Shown: positions 45,347 through 53,100 of the stretch, piece by piece | Layout: each line of letters begins with the position of its first letter | Numbering within the stretch: the stretch's first letter is position 1 | From: Fischerella thermalis PCC 7521 | Lineage (GTDB): Bacteria; Cyanobacteriota; Cyanobacteriia; Cyanobacteriales; Nostocaceae | NCBI RefSeq assembly: GCF_000317225.1 | Contig: NZ_AJLL01000089.1 | Location: 1-64,000, forward strand | DNA length: 64,000 nt | Direction: 5' to 3' | The notes under the pieces: model-generated | Told to the model about the DNA's origin: nothing | Seen by the model: the letters and a program-made list of their open reading frames with translations, nothing else | Database searches by the model: none | Position numbers and translations under genes: made by a program

Positions 45347-46396
45347 CTAAAGGGATACTAATTCGTGTTCAGCTTTGTCACTCTGTGCTACTGATTGGGT
45401 ATAACTTGTATGATTTGGGGTGTAGCGATCGCTTATATATTGGTTTAACTTCTTTTCCAGCGAAATCGCCCATTTTTCTAACCATAAAGGCTTTGTCCCG
45501 AAGGTAAGGCGATGCAGCAGCGGTTTCAAGAATGCTTGGTGGCGGCGATGTCCCATCCGCTTGTAGCGTTTTTTGAAGTATTTGTCCTTGGTTGTCAGTT
45601 GCCATTTTTGGGCAAAGTGTTCTAAACTAGCAGTTTCCCAAGCATCACTCCAGCGCAGCATAAAGAAGGTAAGTTCGGGTATTTGTAACTTCAATCCTGG
45701 TACGTAGGTAACTATCGAAGCAGGTTCACAATAAACCGTACCTCCAGCGTTAGTTACAGTCAGACAAAAATCAATATGTTCCCGTGTACTTAGCAGTCCT
45801 TCATCTAAAAGTCCAATCTGCTCAAAAATTTCAGTGCGGACTAACATACAATGAAATTCCGCAAACTCGCACTGTTGACGGTGCAGCTGGTTACGCACCT
45901 CAGCAACTTTGCGATTAACGAAGTAATGTTTTTCATGTACTCTTCGCTTGGCTTCGTTATGTTCTTGGGTTTCAACAACAATGTGTGCTTCACCACCTGC
46001 TAAGTGGATGGTCTCTCCCAAAGGTTCACCAATACAGGTAAGGGGACAAACAACAGTTGCTTTTGTTTCTTCCGCGCATTGGAGTAAATGGTCTAGCCAA
46101 CCTGGAGCCACAATCACATCGTTATCAATGAATACAACATACTCGGTCTTAACTTGATGTAAACCCAAATTACGGGCTTGGTTTGGTGAAAGGTAATACT
46201 CAGTACGAATCAAATCAAATTCTTTCTGGCGCGCCTGTTCCTCAAGATAGCCAGCAATCTTAGGCGGGGAATTACCATCTATGTAAACTAGAGAAAAAGG
46301 TACATGAGTATTTTCGTAAATACTTTCCAGTGATTCGCGAGTGTAGCTAAAACGTTCACGTTGAGAAACAATTATGGTAACTTTTGGCTTGTTCAT
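45347..46396 (-). CDS. Family 2 glycosyltransferase
   Basis: A 349-residue GT-A enzyme. It begins KVTIIVSQRERFSYTRESLE, with LVYIDGNSPPK, NQARNLGLHQ and the DxD-type motif TEYVVFIDNDVIVAPGWLDH near residue 90. A segment EQIGLLDEGLLSTREHIDFC resembles the acceptor-side part of the family. Its ATG overlaps the stop of the GT4 gene by 4 bp (ATGA), a strong sign of a common transcript. It probably adds one sugar in the pathway set up by the genes upstream. Confidence 0.83.
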   Translation of the reverse strand: MNKPKVTIIVSQRERFSYTRESLESIYENTHVPFSLVYIDGNSPPKIAGYLEEQARQKEFDLIRTEYYLSPNQARNLGLHQVKTEYVVFIDNDVIVAPGWLDHLLQCAEETKATVVCPLTCIGEPLGETIHLAGGEAHIVVETQEHNEAKRRVHEKHYFVNRKVAEVRNQLHRQQCEFAEFHCMLVRTEIFEQIGLLDEGLLSTREHIDFCLTVTNAGGTVYCEPASIVTYVPGLKLQIPELTFFMLRWSDAWETASLEHFAQKWQLTTKDKYFKKRYKRMGHRRHQAFLKPLLHRLTFGTKPLWLEKWAISLEKKLNQYISDRYTPNHTSYTQSVAQSDKAEHELVSL

Positions 46397-47661
46397 AATA
46401 TTTGTTGGTAGTCGATAGTTGGTTGTTGGTGAGTAGAAAAATTCTCACTGCCAAAAAGGTGCTGTATGATTGTTTTCTCGTATTCCCAACTCTGCAAAAC
46501 TTCTTGGTAAACATTTAGCCAGTTCTGATGTTCTATGGATGGATGAAGTTGCTGTTGTGCTTTTGTTTTGGCTGCTGCACCCAGTTGCTTGCGTAGCTGT
46601 GGTTGGGTAGCTAAAGATAGCAGTGCTGTTTTGAGTTCAGCGCTACTACCAGGATTGACCAGTAAACCATCGACGCCATCTTCCAAAATTTCACCAATAG
46701 CATCTACTCTAGTGCCAACAATGGCACAACCAGCTACCATGGCTTCTAGAAGCGCATTTGGACACCCGTCAGTTACTGAGGGAATGGCGAAAATATCTAA
46801 ATGTGGTAAATAAGCTAAAGCTTCTTGGCGAGTTGTAATACCTGTAATGCGAAGGCGAGAACCCAAAGAGCATTGTTTTAATTCTTGTTGCCAATATTTT
46901 CGTTCTTTCTCTACAAAGTTACCAATCAGCAACAACGTCAAGTCGATTTTCTTGCTTAACTCACTGCAAGCATCAAGGAGAAATTCTATACCTTTCTTGT
47001 CACGAAATCTGCCACTAGAACCGATGATAATACCCGACAACTCTGATATGAGAGGAGGGGTGCGGAGTTTGGTGAAATTAATTGGTGCAATTGAGTTCCA
47101 AAAAACAGAAGACTTTAACTTTACACTAGGAGCGATCGCATTCGCTCTTTTCTGCAAGTCTTGACTTACAAATGTTACCCAATTAGAGTTTTCTAAAACC
47201 CAAGCTATCTGAGCATGGTTCTTAGGATTAAAAATATGTTTGTGTAAGTCAGCACCCCGGACGCTATTAATAACTGGCAAATCATTTTCTTTGGCTAACA
47301 GTGTCGTAACGTAACCTGTTTCATTCATAAAAAAGGCATGAAACAAATCAAAACCGTACTGTTGATGTAAATATTTCAAGTGTAAGTAGACATCACTAAA
47401 AAAATCATGAATTTCTTGTGTATCATCACGTACAGCTGATTTAATTCGATGTACAAATACTCCATCCTGAACGGTTGTTTTACAGCTTGCTCGTCTTACA
47501 CTTCCATCATCTACTAGCCGTTGCTTAGAGCGAAAAACTGCAACATGAACTTCATAACCACTACTAACTAACATCTGGGCAATACGATGCACTGACTCAC
47601 CAACACCACCTATATCTGGAGGGTATTCCAGTGTAGTAATACAAATCTTTGTTTTATTCAT
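46393..47661 (-). CDS. Family 4 glycosyltransferase
   Basis: A 422-residue GT-B enzyme. The N-domain opens KICITTLEYPPDIGGVGESVHR, the glycine-rich acceptor loop of GT4. The C-domain has GIIIGSSGRFRDKKGIEFLLDAC, then LAYLPHLDIFAIPSVTDGCPNALLEAM with the donor-binding Glu, and GVDGLLVNPGS. I start it at the ATG at 47661; the frame stays open to 47718 but those codons run through a decayed palindromic repeat. Stop and start overlap with the next gene. Donor sugar unknown. Confidence 0.87.
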   Translation of the reverse strand: MNKTKICITTLEYPPDIGGVGESVHRIAQMLVSSGYEVHVAVFRSKQRLVDDGSVRRASCKTTVQDGVFVHRIKSAVRDDTQEIHDFFSDVYLHLKYLHQQYGFDLFHAFFMNETGYVTTLLAKENDLPVINSVRGADLHKHIFNPKNHAQIAWVLENSNWVTFVSQDLQKRANAIAPSVKLKSSVFWNSIAPINFTKLRTPPLISELSGIIIGSSGRFRDKKGIEFLLDACSELSKKIDLTLLLIGNFVEKERKYWQQELKQCSLGSRLRITGITTRQEALAYLPHLDIFAIPSVTDGCPNALLEAMVAGCAIVGTRVDAIGEILEDGVDGLLVNPGSSAELKTALLSLATQPQLRKQLGAAAKTKAQQQLHPSIEHQNWLNVYQEVLQSWEYEKTIIQHLFGSENFSTHQQPTIDYQQIL

Positions 47662-47708
47662 GGTTTTTACCAAAATCTCTTTTCTCTGCTTCCTTTGCGC
47701 TTGTGACT

Positions 47709-47732
47709 GACGAGCCATGGCAAGTCTCTACA
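47709..47732. repeat. Decayed GACG-CCATGG-GTCTCTACA palindrome
   Basis: GACGAGCCATGGCAAGTCTCTACA matches the right part of the 30-bp palindrome at 24221-24250 with a few changes. It lies in the spacer between two glycosyltransferase genes. Confidence 0.6.
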
Positions 47733-47747
47733 TTTGTGGCAACATAC

Positions 47748-48932
47748 TTAAGCAATTTTTTCTTTATAGACAAAATCTTTTAAAGATTTTGCTGTATTTT
47801 CCACACCATTAAAATCGAACTTAATTTTATTTATTTGCTTTTCCAAGTAACTGATTATCCTCCAAGCAAAGATGTCAGGTTGCAAATCTTGAGGATAAAT
47901 TGTCTTCGTAATTCCTAGTGCATTTAACTTTTGGGATCTAATAGTTTGTTCTTGATCATTGTTACCAGTGAAAGGAAGAATCATAGCTCGTACACCCGTT
48001 GTTAAAATATTGAGTGTGGTATTGTAGCCAGACATACTAATAGACAAGTCTGCTTTTTGCATGTAATTTAAAAAGTAAGGTGTATAGCGACGAATGCGAA
48101 GATTATTGCTATTTTCCTTTAGCGTTTGTAATTCCTGAAATTTTTCGTCTGGTATAAATGGCCCCGTAAAAACTTGAATATTATGGGGAATTATTTTCTC
48201 TAATAATGGCGCTGTCTTCACCACACAATCCAATAATTCATGACCAAATCTACCACCACCGACACTGACTAAAATCAAAGGTTGTTCAGATTCAATAATT
48301 TCCTTATCTTCATCACTGAAAACAGGATTTTCTGATGTTTTTTGTACCACATATCCAGTATAGTAAACTTGACAATTAAAGTCTTGAATTCGAGAGAAAG
48401 TTTCTTCTAATGACACAAATTTTGGATCGCTATGAACCAACAGTAAATCAAAATATTGATTTATGAGTTTACAGACTTTTTCTTCATGTCGAGCTTGATT
48501 TTGTTTTGTAACTACAATATCTCTGAGACTGCAAACTACTTTAGTAGAAGATTGACTTGCTTGCACTTTTTCTAACATAGGAATTAATTCAAACGAGAAG
48601 CGCCTTCTACCAAAAGGAAATAATTCTATCATTAAAATATCTGGCTGGAATTTGTCTAATATTGACAGCAGCAAATTTTTTCTAATTTCTTGAACTTCTG
48701 TTAGCGTAAAAGCATGATCTACCACTTGCAATTCTTTAAATTCCGGGTCTGTTTTAATTGCTGGTAAATTAACAACTTCAACTCCTGAGGGAACCTGAAA
48801 CTCTGGAATTACCTCACCACCATTAATAAAACAAATGTGAAAATCTTTAGTTAAACCGCGTACAATCTCCATACTACGCACTAGATGACCCATGCCCAAA
48901 ATATGTTGGCAGTAGAACATTAACTTTTTCAT
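47748..48932 (-). CDS. COG4671-type glycosyltransferase, copy 2
   Basis: A 394-residue GT-B protein of the MurG/GT28-like group. The start MKKLMFYCQHILGMGHLVRS gives the family GMGHLVR loop. Other marks are DILMIELFPFGRRRF, LILVSVGGGRFGHEL, and DLSISMSGYNTTLNIL with RAMILPF and NNDQEQTIRSQKL, the donor-binding region. It is related over its whole length to the next gene. Such proteins are often annotated as predicted glycosyltransferases, and the reaction is not known. The lipid-linked or teichuronic-type product is an inference from the neighbouring UDP-glucose dehydrogenase. Confidence 0.8.
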   Translation of the reverse strand: MKKLMFYCQHILGMGHLVRSMEIVRGLTKDFHICFINGGEVIPEFQVPSGVEVVNLPAIKTDPEFKELQVVDHAFTLTEVQEIRKNLLLSILDKFQPDILMIELFPFGRRRFSFELIPMLEKVQASQSSTKVVCSLRDIVVTKQNQARHEEKVCKLINQYFDLLLVHSDPKFVSLEETFSRIQDFNCQVYYTGYVVQKTSENPVFSDEDKEIIESEQPLILVSVGGGRFGHELLDCVVKTAPLLEKIIPHNIQVFTGPFIPDEKFQELQTLKENSNNLRIRRYTPYFLNYMQKADLSISMSGYNTTLNILTTGVRAMILPFTGNNDQEQTIRSQKLNALGITKTIYPQDLQPDIFAWRIISYLEKQINKIKFDFNGVENTAKSLKDFVYKEKIA

Positions 48933-49030
48933 AATCTTTTTCCAACACTGATAAATTTTTGAAGATAAATCTCATCTAAATCCACAAAAACATGTAGAAA
49001 CAAAACCCATAACTTATCAACCACAACCAG

Positions 49031-49114
49031 TCACAAACGAACAATCCATCTGTGTACCCTGCGGGAAGCCGCGCTTGGGCGCGTCTACATCTGTGTCCAT
49101 CTGTGTTCGTTTAT
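49031..49114. repeat. Dispersed ATCTGTGT repeat with a small dispersed repeat inserted
   Basis: The host repeat (CCATCTGTG ... ATCTGTGTCCATCTGTGTTCGTTT) is interrupted at 49055-49088 by a 34-bp copy of the ACCCTGCGGGAAGC...GCGCGTCTAC element. Removing it restores a regular run of ATCTGTGT units, so the element seems to have inserted into the repeat. Confidence 0.75.
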
Positions 49115-50361
49115 CAAATAATTATTTTTCCAGCCAAAATACCCTGTGAAAATCTTTCCGAATACAAAACTTCTCGTTCATAAATTAAATTTTTATTTGT
49201 AAAAATACTTTTAATTAAACTAGCAATCCTATCTAACCCACCTAAATCAACAGTATTATTCACTTGCGTATTTACTAATTGTTGCTGTACCTGTTGCATT
49301 AAGACTGATGGTGTCAGATCATGAGGATGAATTGTCTGGAAGCAACCAAATTCATACATTCTCTGCGATCGCACAAATTGTTCTTGGGAAGGCTTGATTC
49401 GCGGTATCACCACAGCAGGTTTGCTTGCGGAAAGAATTTCGCACACAGTGTTGTAACCAGCCATCGATACCACTACATCCGCTACCCCCACATAACTCAT
49501 CAAGTCATCGGTAAATTCATACATCTGCACCTGTGGATAGGTTGTTGCCATCTGATACAATGCCTGTCTATGCTCTATCGGCATCTCTGAACCGCAAATA
49601 ATCAGACTTTTGATGTTGTGTGTATCTGTCAGTAATTTCAAGCCTGTGAGATAGGTATGAATTAGCTGATAACCGTCTTCTCCCCCACCAGGAGTAACTA
49701 ATACAAGCTTTTGATTAGAACTTAGCTGTAACTCATCTCGCACTTGCTCAGGTTGCTTGCATCCCTGCGGTTTCCGGATATATCCACAAAAGTGTGCTTT
49801 CTGGATAACCTCAGTTGGAAACTCATATTCCTGTGGTAGATGAAAAATTTCTGGTATCCCAACAATCAGCAACAAGTCATAAAACTTTTTAACCGCTTCA
49901 TAATAACCATGTTTGTGCCATTCTGCGATCGTTTTTGCTGGCGTGTCGAGAATATCTCTTAACAGAAGTACAAAGCGAGTTTGTGGTAACTTAGCTTGCA
50001 AGTAATCTAGAGTAGGGGCAAGTTCATTTTTAATCCCGTAGGGTTTCTTATCTACCAGCACCAAATCCGGCTTATAATTAACGGCTGCTGATAGAATCAA
50101 ATCCGATCGCATTTTCACTGTTTCATCGATGTCTGTACCCAAGTACTTAGCAACTAAATTATCTGTTTCTCCTCGATTGATACAAGGAAGCTTGATGTAG
50201 TCAAGTCCTTTGGGTAGGCGAAACCCGTGTAGTATCGGTGAACCAGATATTAGTAAAATAGACAGTCCCTCTATTTCCCTCAATAGATGTTCGCAAATCG
50301 CTAGCATTCTGCGAATATTGCCCAAACCGAATGTGTCATGGGAATAAACCAGCAGTCTCAT
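49114..50361 (-). CDS. COG4671-type glycosyltransferase, copy 1
   Basis: A 415-residue GT-B protein, paralogous to the gene at 47748-48932. It starts MRLLVYSHDTFGLGNIRRML, with the N-domain loop FGLGNIRR in place of MGHLVR. Further parts are PDLVLVDKKPYGIKNEL, LVLVTPGGGEDGYQLI, VADVVVSMAGYNTVCEIL and KPAVVIPRIKPSQEQFVRSQRM. It starts 35 bp after the UDP-glucose dehydrogenase stop, so the two are probably one transcript. Specificity is unknown; a nucleotide-activated uronic acid as donor is possible from context only. Confidence 0.8.
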   Translation of the reverse strand: MRLLVYSHDTFGLGNIRRMLAICEHLLREIEGLSILLISGSPILHGFRLPKGLDYIKLPCINRGETDNLVAKYLGTDIDETVKMRSDLILSAAVNYKPDLVLVDKKPYGIKNELAPTLDYLQAKLPQTRFVLLLRDILDTPAKTIAEWHKHGYYEAVKKFYDLLLIVGIPEIFHLPQEYEFPTEVIQKAHFCGYIRKPQGCKQPEQVRDELQLSSNQKLVLVTPGGGEDGYQLIHTYLTGLKLLTDTHNIKSLIICGSEMPIEHRQALYQMATTYPQVQMYEFTDDLMSYVGVADVVVSMAGYNTVCEILSASKPAVVIPRIKPSQEQFVRSQRMYEFGCFQTIHPHDLTPSVLMQQVQQQLVNTQVNNTVDLGGLDRIASLIKSIFTNKNLIYEREVLYSERFSQGILAGKIII

Positions 50362-50396
50362 TGTTCAGATCCTCTTTAGTGCAGGTGCAAGAGATA

Positions 50397-51800
50397 CTAA
50401 GAAACTGCCAAGAGTTCATTAGTAACGGTTGGTAGTGCAGAAGTTGATCGCAAACCATTAGCTGTTGTTGGACGACCAATACCAACGTAGTAAAAACCAG
50501 CCTTTGCCATATCCTCCGGATTAAAGAAATTGCGACCATCAATCATTACAGGATTAGTCATCAATTTAGCGAGTTTGGCATAGTCTAGGTTGTGAAAATG
50601 TTGCCAGTCTGTGATCAATACCAATGCATCACAACCTTGCGCCAATTGTTCTGGATCAGTCACTAAAGTTACGTCCGCTTCTACCTGGGAAATTACCGGA
50701 TCATAAGCTTTGACTTTCGCCCCTAAGCGATTTAATGCTTGCAGTAAATCCCCTGCGGGTGCATCGCGCAAGTCGTCTGTGTTGGGTTTGAAGGTTAAAC
50801 CCAAAAAACCAATGGTTTTGCCTTTCAGGATTTTCAGGACTTGCTGAAGTTTTTCCACAATCAGCAACCGTTGACGTTTGTTGACGCTAACTGTGGTTTT
50901 TAGTAGTTGAGCATCATAACCATAATCTTTAGCAGTATGAATTAATGCCGAAACATCCTTCGGAAAACACGAGCCGCCCCAGCCAATCCCTGCTTGGAGA
51001 AACTTGCTTCCAATACGGGAGTCTAAACCAATACCTTTGGCAACGTGAGTAACGTCAGCACCAACGCGATCGCAGATATTGGCTATTTCGTTAATAAAGC
51101 TAATCTTGGTTGCCAGAAAGGCATTAGCAGCATATTTAATCATCTCTGCAGATGCTAAGTCTGTTATTACCATAGGCACGGGAGGTAATAAATAATTATC
51201 AACTGTAAACTTGCGCTCAATGATTGGCGCATACAGTTTTTGCATCATGGCGATCGCTCTGGGGCTATTGCTACCTAATACAATGCGATCGGGATTAAAT
51301 GTGTCGTAAACTGCCGAACCTTCCCGGAGAAATTCAGGGTTACTAACCACATCAAAGCCTGTAATATCTTGCTGACGTTCGGCAATAGCATCTATGATCA
51401 TGCGCTGCACCCAATTACCAGAACCGATGGGAACGGTAGACTTGTTGACAATGACTTTGTAACCACCGTTAAGATTGCTACCAATACCACGAGCCACGGC
51501 TTCTACGTAGCGAGTGTCACTCTCGCCACTAGGTAACGCTGGAGTACCAACAGCAATGAATACAATCTCGCCATGTTCTATACCGACAGCCAAATCTGTA
51601 GTAAATTGCAGCCTTCCCGCCTGCATATTGGACTGCATAATTTCTTCCAGTCCCGGTTCAAAAATAGGCGACTTTCCAGACTGCATTAATGAAACTTTGG
51701 CGGTATTTTTATCCACACAGATGACACTGTGGCCAATCTCTGCCAGACAAGCTCCAGTTACTAAGCCAACGTATCCAGTACCAATGACACAAACACGCAT
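50397..51800 (-). CDS. ugd: UDP-glucose 6-dehydrogenase
   Basis: A 467-residue enzyme that oxidises UDP-glucose to UDP-glucuronate with 2 NAD+. The NAD-binding start is RVCVIGTGYVGLVTGACLAE, the substrate-binding part is VSNPEFLREGSAV, and the catalytic Cys lies in GIGWGGSCFPKDVSAL near residue 263. The end has GLTFKPNTDDLRDAPA. All family motifs are present and the length is normal. It is the first gene of a minus-strand set with five glycan genes, giving them an activated sugar acid. Confidence 0.95.
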   Translation of the reverse strand: MRVCVIGTGYVGLVTGACLAEIGHSVICVDKNTAKVSLMQSGKSPIFEPGLEEIMQSNMQAGRLQFTTDLAVGIEHGEIVFIAVGTPALPSGESDTRYVEAVARGIGSNLNGGYKVIVNKSTVPIGSGNWVQRMIIDAIAERQQDITGFDVVSNPEFLREGSAVYDTFNPDRIVLGSNSPRAIAMMQKLYAPIIERKFTVDNYLLPPVPMVITDLASAEMIKYAANAFLATKISFINEIANICDRVGADVTHVAKGIGLDSRIGSKFLQAGIGWGGSCFPKDVSALIHTAKDYGYDAQLLKTTVSVNKRQRLLIVEKLQQVLKILKGKTIGFLGLTFKPNTDDLRDAPAGDLLQALNRLGAKVKAYDPVISQVEADVTLVTDPEQLAQGCDALVLITDWQHFHNLDYAKLAKLMTNPVMIDGRNFFNPEDMAKAGFYYVGIGRPTTANGLRSTSALPTVTNELLAVS

Positions 51801-52007
51801 GGCATTAATCCTCGAAAATGCTCAAAAACTACTGAAGCTGTGAGAAAAACAGATAATTAATTCCTCACATATACATAGGCTCTCAATTAGTGATGAATTC
51901 TGTATGAATTTTTTATGAGAAGTTTTTCATCAAAAGAAGTTGATATGTTATCCCGATTTGAAAAAAGGCGTTGCTGAATCAAAATATGAATTTACAATTT
52001 ACGGGTG
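51801..52007. other. Upstream region of ugd
   Basis: An AT-rich 200-bp stretch between ugd and the 13-bp tandem array. The promoter of the glycan genes should lie here. I see no clear terminator or operator. Confidence 0.4.
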
Positions 52008-52280
52008 TGACCAGAGGTAGTGACCAGAGGTAGTGACCAGACGTAGTGACCAGACGCAGTGACCAGACGCAGTGACCAGACGTAGTGACCAGACGTAGTG
52101 ACCAGACGTAGTGACCAGACGTAGTGACCAGACGCAGTGACCAGACGCAGTGACCAGACGTAGTGACCAGACGTAGTGACCAGACGTAGTGACCAGACGT
52201 AGTGACCAGACGTAGTGACCAGACGCAGTGACCAGACGTAGTGACCAGACGTAGTGACCAGACGTAGTGATCAGACGTAG
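52008..52280. repeat. 21-copy 13-bp tandem repeat
   Basis: Exactly 273 bp, 21 head-to-tail units of TGACCAGACGTAG. Variants are limited to the tenth to twelfth bases region: units 1-2 have GGTAG, units 4, 5, 10, 11 and 17 have CGCAG, the rest CGTAG; unit 21 has TGATC. Units 4-9 and 10-15 share the same order of variants, a six-unit (78-bp) super-repeat. The array ends in a hairpin (AGACGTAGCA then TGCTACGTCT, overlapping at the centre). It separates the two-component genes from ugd. Confidence 0.95.
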
Positions 52281-52408
52281 CATTGCTACGTCTCTACAAA
52301 ATGTAGACAAACACCATTCATAACCAAATTCAGCAAGCCATGACCAATATATAGCTTTATGAGCAAAACTAGAGCCGATTTTCAAATTATCAACCTACGC
52401 GATCGCTA

Positions 52409-53089
52409 CTAGAGTTCATTACTTAACCGTAATCGATAGCCCATACCTCTGACAGTTTCAATCAGGTCACTACCTAACTTTTTACGTAGATAACCTACAT
52501 ACACATCCACAATATTAGAACCTGGGTTATAATCAAAACCCCAAACTCTGTCTAATAGTTGTTCTCGACTTAATACTTGTCCTGGATGACGGAAAAAAGT
52601 TTCTGCTAAGGTAAATTCCCGTGCTGGTAAATCAACGGTGCGACCATCTACTTTGATTCTGCGAGTACGTAGATCCAGGATTATATTACCAACCCTGAGG
52701 AGCGTGTCATTGTTCACCGAGGAAACAGTACTACTGCGTAATCTTACCCGGACTCTTGCTAATAGTTCTTCAAAGCGAAAGGGCTTAGTAACATAGTCAT
52801 CAGCACCGCTTTCTAATCCTGTTATTTTATCTTTGATGTCATCACGGGCAGTCAAAATAATAATCGGCAAGCTTTCGCCTTGTCCACGTAAATCTTCTAT
52901 GACTTCTATACCGTCTTTTCCAGGTAATCCTAAATCTAAGAGCAGTAGGTCAAATTCGCCCTCTTGAACCATGAGTACAACCTCATTGCCATCTTCAACA
53001 ACGGCAGTAGTAAAGCCATGAGAACACAAGCCTTTTTCTAAAAAGGAGGCTATACGGGGTTCATCTTCAGCGATGAGAATGCGATGCAT
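52409..53089 (-). CDS. OmpR/PhoB-family response regulator
   Basis: A 226-residue regulator. The receiver domain has HRILIAEDEPRIASFLE with the acidic pair, the phosphorylation site Asp52 in LLLLDLGLPGKDG, and the conserved Lys in DDYVTKPFRFEELL. The output is a winged helix with REFTLAETFFRHPGQVLSREQLLDRVWGF in part, NIVDVYVGYLRKKLG and VRGMGYRL. It begins 11 bp after the kinase gene stop and will be phosphorylated by it. It may regulate the glycan genes downstream, by position only. Confidence 0.93.
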   Translation of the reverse strand: MHRILIAEDEPRIASFLEKGLCSHGFTTAVVEDGNEVVLMVQEGEFDLLLLDLGLPGKDGIEVIEDLRGQGESLPIIILTARDDIKDKITGLESGADDYVTKPFRFEELLARVRVRLRSSTVSSVNNDTLLRVGNIILDLRTRRIKVDGRTVDLPAREFTLAETFFRHPGQVLSREQLLDRVWGFDYNPGSNIVDVYVGYLRKKLGSDLIETVRGMGYRLRLSNEL

Positions 53090-53100
53090 CGGGTACTTCC

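Noticed and set aside
47662-47718. Longer N-terminus for the GT4 gene
   Set aside because: The extra 19 codons run through a decayed palindromic repeat; the protein family starts at the ATG at 47661.
52008-52280. CRISPR array
   Set aside because: Units are 13 bp, head to tail with no spacers, and no cas genes are near.
51999-52385. Minus-strand 128-codon frame with a repeated WSLRLVTASGHYV-type peptide
   Set aside because: It is only the translation of the 13-bp tandem array (13 codons span three units). It has no family resemblance and no ribosome-binding site, so I treat it as a repeat, not a gene.
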